Shown here: piece after piece, positions 57,241-64,000 of the stretch | Layout of the letters: the number at the start of each line of letters is the position of its first letter | Position numbering within the stretch: the first letter of the stretch is position 1 | Source of the DNA: Symsagittifera roscoffensis | Taxonomy: Eukaryota; Xenacoelomorpha; Acoela; Convolutidae | Direction of reading: 5' to 3' | NCBI RefSeq assembly: GCF_963678635.1 | Contig: NC_087068.1 | Span: 40,635,649 to 40,699,648 of the forward strand | Length of the DNA stretch: 64,000 nucleotides | Made by a program: the position numbers and the translations under genes | Notes under the pieces: model-generated | Told to the model about the DNA's origin: nothing | Databases searched by the model: none | The model's input: only the letters and a program-made list of their open reading frames with translations

Positions 57241-57735
57241 TGATAAGAAACTGACAAATACAAAATCGACCTGGCCTCTGTAAAGGGAGCCACTAAATGG
57301 CTCAATGCCTTACCACTAAGCAGATACAAGTTCAATCTGATCAAATTAGAATTCATAGATGGCATTTACTTAGGATATGGATGGGAACCGACCAAAACAC
57401 CTCTCACGTGTGCATGTGGTGCAAGTTTTAAATTCACACATGATCTACACTGTGCAAAGGGTGGTTACACACCCATAAGACAAATGAAATTAGGGACACA
57501 TTCACCAAACTTATGAATGAGGTGTGCCGTGACGTCAAGATTGAGCCAAAATTTCAGGCATTGAAAGCCGAAAGCTTTGTCAAAAACTCAACTACGACTG
57601 AAGATGAGGCACAACTTGACATTAAAGCAAACGGACCTGTGGTTCACGATTCAGTCGCGTTTTGTTTCTGTGAAAATTTTCAACCCCCATGCAAAAACTG
57701 CACAAAGACGCATACAAGTATCACGAAACGCTGAA
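57241..57735 (+). repeat. RLE C-terminal module B
   Basis: Second module. It differs from A by diagnostic bases (GCCACTAAATGGCTC present; ACGTGTGCATGTGGTGCAAG; GGTGGTTACACACCCATAAGAC). Frame 57513-57734 keeps R-R/C-x-D-V-K-I-E-P-K-F-Q-A-L, A-Q-L-D-I-K-A-N-G and F-N-P-x-x-K, so the nuclease core residues E, D and K are visible. Confidence 0.75.
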
Positions 57736-58189
57736 GAACTCCATATTTCAGCAAAATAATTTTAAACCTAAAGCAGAGTAGCTTCTGCCCGCTAATTTCC
57801 GGATGCACCGGTGGCGCTGCTCCAACAGCCACGCGGACGATGCAGCGATTAGCCGAAAAACTAAGTGAAAAAAGACAAGAAAGCTATCCAGAATTGATAA
57901 ACTACATGCTAAAATAAGCTTCGCGCCCCTGAGGAGCTCTATACTTAGTAAAAGGGGTGTAGATTGCTGGGCAAAGTTCAATTTATTGACAACTCCTTTA
58001 GCGCTTTTGTAGAGGAAGGACGGCTAAGATAAATTAACGTTACGACGGTGCATTTAATGCTGATAAATGACTACATTGATAAAAAGATTGTTTGCTGATA
58101 TATATGCACTTTTTAACTCTGGTATGGCCCTATCCAGCTTGTGCACTTACCGTAACTAAATGGAAGGGCACCTTTTGTAATTAAATCTT

Positions 58190-58320
58190 TTGTGTTAACT
58201 ATAGGTAAAAAGCTTGAAAAATGTAGTAGAATTAAACTTATGAGGAGGACAGCGTGTCAACAATTTTCATCTCATTTAGGCTGAAAAACGCCTAAAAATC
58301 AGGCAGTTTTTTTGACACTT
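58190..58320 (+). repeat. Isolated RT-RLE leader fragment
   Basis: About 130 bp (GTTAACTATAGGTAAAAAGCTTG ... AGAATTAAACTTATGAGGAGGACAG ... CTCATTTAGGCTGAAAAACG) matching the leader at 53.25-53.37 kb, without any following gene. It may be the 5' end of another, truncated element. Confidence 0.6.
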
Positions 58321-58726
58321 CGGTAACTTTTTAAGGAATCATATTTATTGAGATCTTTCATATGATGCGACACATGACTCCCTTCGAGATTTGTGTTCAA
58401 AAAAAAGGACCTCACGCCATAGTTCCTTCTCATTCCCACCCTTCGAGAATCTTCGAAATAAAATCTTCACTAATGAGAGCAAATGAATTGAATCGTTGTT
58501 TAACTATCGATTACTAAACGAATGGTCGGAACTTTCTATGCTTCTTGCACAGAAATCTTTCTTTTTATGTTTGCTTCGTCGTGAAGTTGAAAAGACTTTT
58601 GAAGAAGATTTTTATGTATTTTAAAAATGAAGGTATAAAAAGAATGAGTATTAATTTTGGCAACTCAATGAAAAATCAATTAATATGAGAGTGTTAATCA
58701 TCAGTAGATAGAGAAGTGGAGGTATT

Positions 58727-58939
58727 TCATTTTTTCTTCTGGAGCATGTTATCCGCAACAAATGTTTTCACTTCGGTAAAGTAGCGATCGCCGGTTGGGA
58801 GAAATTGTACTGCTGAAGCTGCGGTGGCTTGCATTGTACCCGTTCTCTTCATTTTGGGTTTTGCCTTAGTCTTACCTCGCGTGCTATCTAACTTCTTCTT
58901 GCCTAGCAATCTTTCACCCTCAGCTTTGGTTGCTTTCAT
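58727..58939 (-). CDS. Small lysine-rich basic protein (70 aa), possibly nuclear
   Basis: An intronless 70-codon frame outside any repeat seen in the window. The first half is strongly basic (G-K-K-K-L-D-S-T-R-G-K-T-K-A-K-P-K-M-K-R), the second half mixed (F-L-P-T-G-D-R-Y-F-T-E-V-K-T-F-V) with a K-K-K end. Upstream on its strand GGTATAAAAC lies at 58981-58989, about 45 bp before the ATG, a good TATA-box position for a short 5' UTR. It shares an A/E-E-G ... R-G-K-T-x-A-K-P-K pattern with the neighbour at 59118-59378, so they may be paralogues. Composition suggests a DNA-binding or chromatin protein (histone-tail-like or sperm nuclear basic), but I recognise no family and no histone 3' stem-loop. 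Confidence 0.6.
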   Translation of the reverse strand: MKATKAEGERLLGKKKLDSTRGKTKAKPKMKRTGTMQATAASAVQFLPTGDRYFTEVKTFVADNMLQKKK

Positions 58940-58980
58940 CGTTGTATGCTTTGCAAGCTAAAAGCAGATCTATTGTTAGT

Positions 58981-58989
58981 TTTATACCC
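58981..58989 (-). promoter_or_regulatory. TATA box upstream of the 58727-58939 ORF
   Basis: Minus-strand GGGTATAAA (followed by AC), 42 bp upstream of the ATG at 58939. Spacing would give a start point about 15 bp before the ATG. Confidence 0.5.
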
Positions 58990-59117
58990 TTCAAGATCAT
59001 CGAGTATCTGGATTGGCTGCTTATTGTTGTTATGGTCGAAATGAAAAATATGCCTTATCTAAAAATAATTAGCTGGACATTTTTTTAAGTCATCACGCCT
59101 ATTCAAAAATCAAGCGA

Positions 59118-59378
59118 TCAAACCTTGGGCTTCTTTGCAGCTGTTTTGCCTCTAGTTTTTCCTCTCGCCTTGCCTTTCGTTATTGTTTTGCCCTCTTTTG
59201 CCGTGACTTTCATTGTCTGCTGCTTTACTAGTTTCACTTTCTTCTTGGGAGCATCAATTTCTATTGTCACCGGCGCTTTTCGCTTTCTAGTGGTTCCAAT
59301 GGAGCCAACAAATGATTGCGATGCTTCCACAGTTTGCTGGATGGTCGTGGATCTCTTCAGCTTAGCTTTGGGGGGCAT
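59118..59378 (-). CDS. Small lysine-rich basic protein (86 aa), possibly nuclear
   Basis: The ATG at 59376-59378 (M-P-P-K-A-K-L-K-R) is preferred; an upstream in-frame GTG adds seven unlikely residues. The protein is rich in K, T, A and G: R-K-R-K-A-P-V-T near residue 35, P-K-K-K-V-K-L-V-K (SV40-like nuclear localisation pattern) near 45, then a repeated K-G-K-A-R-G-K-T-R-G-K-T-A-A-K-K-P-K-V end. It is intronless and on the same strand as 58727-58939, 178 bp upstream of it. A weak TATA-like TATAAT lies about 32 bp before the ATG. Low-complexity basic tail plus signal suggests a chromatin-associated protein; no family recognised. Not a transposon fragment as far as I can see. Confidence 0.6.
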   Translation of the reverse strand: MPPKAKLKRSTTIQQTVEASQSFVGSIGTTRKRKAPVTIEIDAPKKKVKLVKQQTMKVTAKEGKTITKGKARGKTRGKTAAKKPKV

Positions 59379-59399
59379 ATTTTGTCTGTAGATTAGCAC

Positions 59400-62351
59400 A
59401 AATTAAATTATACGCAAAGCTGCAGAAAATGTTTAGAGTGAAAAAAGAATCAGTATTGAGCTCGCAAGACAAAACAACGTAATCGAAGAGCGTAGAAATT
59501 GATTTTATGTGGTAGAAACTGCGTATTTCCAACTGACTGTTAACTCAATACTACGCTACTACGAGCAAAAACGGAGGTTGAACAGGCCATGCTTTGTAAT
59601 AAATATATAAGAACAGCAGCATAGAGTAAGTAGATGTAATAATCTAAAGAACTGCACCATTACGACTATCACAAGTACCACACGACAAAGAATACCTCAG
59701 AGCGTTTAAAAGTAAATTAAACAAAAGTGCTTTAGTATTCAAAGTAACGCTTTTTTGTTTGTGAGAAACATATGATGACAGGTTTTTTGCATTGCTGACA
59801 TTGAAAAATGTTGCTGAAACTTGTTTTAATGAGGGGAATTGTTTTCTCTATGTAGCCTAAATAGAATTTCTACTTTCAAGACTCTTCATTTGGTTGTGTT
59901 TTTCAGCTCACTGGAAATTCTTTAAGCTTTAAAATCACATACACAATGATCTCTTACAAATCACGGTTTGTGCTTTGAATCATTTTGGTGCACATTTGTT
60001 ACTAATCTTAAGAACCAGATGCTTTTAAATAAGACAAGTAGTTTTTCTCGATACTCGTGAAGTTTTATATACCTTACTGAAGCCTAATCGCCTTTATAGA
60101 GGACAAAACTATTTAAATAAATTTATCGATTCAAAGTATGTGTTAATCTTTTAACGTTTAGTAGTGTATCTGTTGCTGGGAGACTTTTAAATTCAACTGA
60201 AGGCTGCGAACAATTATTTTTCCCCTTCTGATTAGCACGGGTATTGCAATTTTACTCGAGCCTGTACTCTTTTTGGCAATACCTAGAAAGAGCGCTTTTT
60301 TCAAACAAATTGAAAATAGACGCAAACAACTAATTGAAATTTAATTGCCCAAAAAAGCAGAGTTGTGGTGGTCGTATAAGTTAGTTGTTGCTGTTGTTGT
60401 TGCCTCGTCTCCTTCATAGGCAGCGGGTTTCGTTTCGTTTTTGTTTCTCCTTTATCTCGGTAGGAGATGAAAGTTAGTTTGAGTTGCTTTGTCTCGTCCA
60501 CAGTCCAGTGTCGCTGGCCCGCGTCGGGATATATAAGGCATATCTAATTTGTGGGTTAGTTGAACGTCGGTTTGAGACTGGACTTCGTCTAAGTGGGCCT
60601 CTCGTCTTTTTATGTTGTTGTGAGGCAAGCATCCTCCGGCATGCTTATTATTTCTTGAAGGAAGTATAGCTACCCGGAGGAGGTCAGTCCAGAGACTGAG
60701 GACATCTGGATCTGTCGGTCTTCCTCGACAGTGAAATATGTGATTAACATCATGAGGGCCTTGACTTTAATGAGGCCTATTAACACAGATTTCACAGACG
60801 TTTGTAGGTTTTAACCTACTCCGATAATTATTCACCAAGGGAGAGTATCCTAGTCGGAGCTGAGCAAGTTTTTACCTGGCATCACGATCGAGCCTATTCA
60901 TCTACACTATCGTTTTTTTCTGGTGGAATTGAGTAAAGCAATTTGTTTAGGTGGTTCTTGGTGTAGACTTTAACCGTTCAATTACTACTACTACTTACTG
61001 TTGTTTCATGATCCGCTGAACGGGGAGGGCGACTGCCAAGTAACAATTGTATTGAGCATTTCGTTGTGCAGTCGGCCAATATGTGTCATTCTTACACAGA
61101 CGGTGACAGTTCTCAACGCTTCATTTTGTTTAACTTGTAGCTTATTCCAGTCAGTAGCACAGAGACGTTAGTCAAAATTTATATCGCATTTACCCTCTTT
61201 CGATTCCTTAAAAGCAATTATGTTGCCATCGAAAACGTTGGTGGCAGAAACAGTCATCGGAAATAAATCTCAGTTGTGGTGATTGGGTTATATGAAAGTG
61301 ATTTGTTGTTGGTCGAGCTGTTTCAAATAACACAAAAACTGACGGGGAAAACGAGGTACATTTTTTTCTACTTTTTTACCCTTGCAATAAGCAAGTTTGT
61401 TGCAAACGGACATTTTTTCCCGTGAACAACTTTATTCACAGGCTGACTGAATTTTTAGGTCATCATCAAGACTACTTTTGTCAATTAACAGGCGACTTCG
61501 AAATTTGTTTTTTTAGGTTGCTGGTAAAATTTACAAATTCAGTTCCAGTTTTTTTAATTCGTTTTCTCTCTCTTTACTTGGCTTAAAAGGTTTCATTTTG
61601 ATAGATCTAGTTTTTTTCGACAGCTATTTTATTTCTTTTTTTGACTAAGCGGCTTTTTTGCATTGTATCGCAAGCTCTTCTTCGCCTCTGTGTTGACTTT
61701 GAAGTTACAGCGAGCAATAAATATTACTTAGCCAGAAAACGGATCGACGATTTTAAAATAGTTATAATTTCTCTCAGCTCATTCCTTTTATCAAAAGACG
61801 AGAAAAACTGGATTTTTTCTAATTCATGAATTTTCCAATGACAATTGAAAACGCCGAATGTTTACATTGCTCAATTACAGATTACAGTTTCTGATTGCTT
61901 TTTTTTCTTTACTGAAGTTTTTTGCTGTATCCTTGTCTTCTCAAATTAAAAAGAAACTCCGGTTTTTAAAAGTTATTGTTTGTGCACCATCACAAATAAC
62001 ACCATCTTCCAAATGTTGATTAAACCAATCTACCAATTTAATTTTAGTTAAGGATAGCGGTTCAACCGTACAATTCCTTTCCCCGCCCCAATCCGATTTG
62101 AGGGAGAAAATATGATTTTTTCATAATCTAATTTTGAGAGTAGCCTAGATCCGTTCAAAATTAACCGTATTTTAAAAGAAACTTGAATTGAAACATTATT
62201 TTGTGTAATTACCAGCATATACAAATTCAATCCCGCATAAAAGATGAAAAAACCAGTTTTATTTGCGCGTGTGTTTTTGAAATGCATACTTAGTACACAA
62301 TACTTAATTTCCCAAAAAATACAACTTCTCAAAAGTTTTCCCAGTGTCGAG
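59400..62351. other. Region without a recognised gene
   Basis: About 2.95 kb of mostly AT-rich DNA. It contains the GC-richer block at 60360-61045 (separate entry). Frames such as 60301-60501, 61641-61829 and 62048-62371 (107 codons, minus) have no known motif; the last one starts inside the RLE module boundary at 62352 and is probably accidental. Confidence 0.5.
60360..61045 (+). other. GC-richer block with a TATA-like box; possible promoter or retroelement fragment
   Basis: Base composition rises sharply here. GGGATATATAAGGC at about 60525 looks like a TATA box; T/G-rich (TTGTTGCTGTTGTTGTTG) and CTACTACTACT runs lie at 60384 and 60985. The latter resemble the tails of the two LINEs in this window. 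No ORF of note. It could be a retroelement LTR/3' end or the promoter and 5' exon of a host gene. Confidence 0.35.
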
Positions 62352-62790
62352 AAAAACTGATAAATACGCAATCAACCTCGCCTGGAAACCTCTTACTGGC
62401 GCAATGCCTTACCGCTAAGCAAATACAACTTTAATCTGAATAAATCACAATTCAAAGAGGGCATTTACTTATTAAACAGATGGGAACAGACCAAAACCCT
62501 TCTCAATTGTGCATGTAGTGCAAATTTTAAATTGACACATGCCCTGCACTGTGCAAAGGGCGGTTACACACACAAGACACAATGAAATTTGAGAAACATT
62601 CGCCAAACTTATGAACGAGGTTTGCCATGATGTCGAGATTGAGCCAAAATTTCAGACTTTGAAAGGCAAAAGCTTTGTCAACAATTCAACTACAACTGAA
62701 GATGAGGCACAACTTGACATTAGAGCAAACTGACTCTGTGTTTCACGAACTAGCCGCGCTTTCTTTGTTGTGAAAATTTTCAACCTGATA
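62352..62790 (+). repeat. RLE C-terminal module, copy 1 (A type)
   Basis: Near-identical to 56.81-57.24 kb (module A), starting AACTGATAAATACGCAATC. Encodes the same finger and nuclease pieces with the same frameshifts (for example AATGAAATTTGAGAAACATTC and the ...GAGCAAACTGACTC stop). Confidence 0.85.
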
Positions 62791-63235
62791 AGAAACTGAC
62801 AAATACAAAATCGACCTGGCCTCTGTAAAGGGAGCCACTAAATGGCTCAATGCCTTACCACTAAGCAGATACAAGTTCAATCTGATCAAATTAGAATTCA
62901 TAGATGGCATTTACTTAGGATACGGATGGGAACCGACCAAAACACCTCTCACGTGTGCATGTGGTGCAAATTTTAAATTGACACATGCCCTGCACTGTGC
63001 AAAGGGCGGTTACACACACAAGACACAATGTAATTCGAGAAACATTCGCCAAACTTATGAACGAGGTTTGCCATGATGTCGAGATTGAGCCGAAATTTCA
63101 GACTTTGAAAGGCAAAAGCTTTGTCAACAATTCAACTACAACTGAAGATGAGGCACAACTTGACATTAGAGCAAACTGACTCTGTGTTTCACGAACTAGC
63201 CGCGCTTTCTTTGTTGTGAAAATTTTCAACCTGAT
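62791..63235 (+). repeat. RLE C-terminal module, copy 2 (B/A mosaic)
   Basis: The first half is B type (ACAAAATCGACCTGGCCTC, ACGTGTGCATGTGGTGCAA); from about 62970 on it is A type (ATTTTAAATTGACACATGCC, GGGCGGTTACACACACAAG). Period to the next copy is 445 bp. The 64-codon frame 62985-63179 keeps T-H-T-R-H-N-V-I-R-E-T-F...V-E-I-E-P-K-F...A-Q-L-D-I-R-A-N. Confidence 0.85.
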
Positions 63236-64000
63236 AAGAAACTGACAAATACAAAATCGACCTGGCCTCTGTAAAGGGAGCCACTAAATGGCTCAATGCC
63301 TTACCACTAAGCAGATACAAGTTCAATCTGATCAAATTAGAATTCATAGATGGCATTTACTTAGGATACGGATGGGAACCAACCAAAACACCTCTCACGT
63401 GTGCATGTGGTGCAAGTTTTAAATTCACACATGCCCTACACTGTGCAAAGGGTGGTTACACACCCATAAGACAAATGAAATTAGGGACACATTCACCAAA
63501 CTTATGAATGAGGTGCGCCGTGACGTCAAGATTGAGCCAAAATTTCAGGCATTGAAAGCCGAAAGCTTTGTCAAAAACTCAACTACGACTGAAGATGAGG
63601 CACAACTTGACATTAAAGCAAACGGACCTGTGGTTCACGATTCAGTCGCGTTTTGTTTCTGTGAAAATTTTCAACCCCCATGCAAAAAATGCACAAAGAC
63701 GCATACAAGTATCACGAAACGCTGAAGAACTCCACATTTCAGCAAAAGAATTTTAAACCTAAAGCAGAGTAGCTTCTGCCCGCTAGTTTCCGGATGCACC
63801 GGTGGCGCTGCTCCAACAGCCACGCGGACGATGCAGCGATTAGCCGAAAAACTAAGTGAAAAAAGACAAGAAAGCTATCCAGAATCGATAAACTACATAG
63901 CTAAAATAAGCTTCGCGCCCCTGAGGAGCTCTATACTTAGTAAAAGGGGTGTAGATCGCTGGGCAAAGTTCAATTTATTGCCAACTCCTTTAGCGCTTTT
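63236..64000 (+). repeat. RLE C-terminal module, copy 3 (B type) and element 3' end
   Basis: B type throughout and collinear with 57.24-57.98 kb, including the finger C-A-C-G-A-S-F-K-F-T-H-A-L-H-C, the frame 63504-63725 and the downstream S-F-C-P-L...G-C-T-G-G-A-A-P-T-A block. It runs off the window end. Few differences from 57.24-57.98 kb, so the duplication is fairly recent. Confidence 0.85.

Larger units (their letters stand above)
45950..57750 (-). repeat. Inverted repeat 2, right arm (11.8 kb)
   Basis: Reverse complement partner of 26276-37490, separated from it by 8.5 kb that holds the rest of the left copia element and the 2396-bp tandem array. The inner end lies inside copia RT (K-G-K-P-I-F-D-I-K-R...D-G-S-I-E-R-Y-K-A-R-Y-V-A-K-G); the outer end lies in the RLE module. 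Confidence 0.9.
55280..57980 (+). pseudogene. RT-RLE element type II, right-arm copy
   Basis: Plus-strand relic, in order: N-terminal block (55284-55493); K-I-K-K-A-A-M-R-M and K-D-K-K-P-G-V-R-L-I-G-I-G-E-L (55505-55752; family D-K-x-P-G-V-R-P-I-G-x-G-E); G-Q-K-Y-G-I-E-N-A-I-H...D-A-V-L-M-K-D-A-K-N-A-F-N-S-L-N-R (motif A, 55776-55997); S-T-T-Q-R-Y-P-L-V-M (decayed T-T-Q-G-D-P-L-A-M, 56075); I-Q-I-W-Y-A-H-N (lost Y-A-D-D, 56165-56190); G-Y-H-V-E-E-S-K-C-Q-L-I-V-K (56260). Two tandem C-terminal modules follow (next entries), then S-F-C-P-L and G-C-T-G-G-A-A-P-T-A near 57790-57840. Confidence 0.8.

Noticed and set aside
58727-59378. The two basic ORFs as exons of one gene or as canonical histones
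   Set aside because: Each has its own ATG and stop and the second has its own TATA box; no histone fold or histone mRNA stem-loop was seen.
62048-62371. 107-codon minus-strand frame as a possible host gene
   Set aside because: It starts inside the duplicated RLE module boundary, has no motif and a low-complexity AT-driven composition.

Overview
This window is eukaryotic repeat DNA from an AT-rich genome, most likely an invertebrate animal. The sequence itself shows a degenerate short-monomer satellite, Polinton/Maverick capsid and protease relics, a Ty1/copia element, LINEs with RT and endonuclease motifs, and RT elements with a restriction-like endonuclease (RLE). There is no operon-like packing and almost no long ORFs. 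The species cannot be named from sequence alone. Nearly every coding trace is a broken transposon gene. The exceptions are one LINE that is open except for a single stop codon, and two short lysine-rich ORFs that may be host genes.

Layout. 1-7510: satellite of about 22-24 bp monomers (consensus near GTCGCGGCATGGTCGAAAAAT) with higher-order repetition. 7511-8476: nothing recognised. 8477-8676: assembly gap of 200 N. 8677-10712: Polinton relics (a minor-capsid-like C-terminus on +, an adenain-like cysteine protease and an F54H12.2-like capsid gene on -). 9363-18500: two tandem copies of a 4.5-4.65 kb unit, each holding the Polinton capsid relic plus an old LINE relic. 18500-26275: more copies of that LINE, arranged as an inverted repeat (arms about 16.95-19.95 and 23.78-26.27 kb).

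26276-57750: a much larger imperfect palindrome. Its arms (26.3-37.5 and 45.95-57.75 kb) each carry, from outside in, an RT-RLE element of one type, an RT-RLE element of a second type, a LINE insertion, a LINE-family 3' segment and a copia element. The two arms hold different LINEs at almost the same site and in the same orientation relative to the arm: LINE-1 (31.02-33.62 kb, decayed) and LINE-2 (49.13-52.63 kb, 11-bp perfect target duplication). The centre (40.02-45.9 kb) is a tandem array of 2396-bp units fused from LINE and copia pieces.

57.75-64.0 kb: the end of one RT-RLE element, two small same-strand ORFs for lysine-rich, probably nuclear proteins (58.73-59.38 kb), about 3 kb without a recognised gene but with a GC-richer, TATA-bearing block (60.36-61.05 kb), then three tandem copies of the RLE C-terminal module, the middle one a mosaic of its neighbours. 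The genes do not form a pathway. The window records nested insertion, inverted duplication, tandem amplification and unequal crossing-over.
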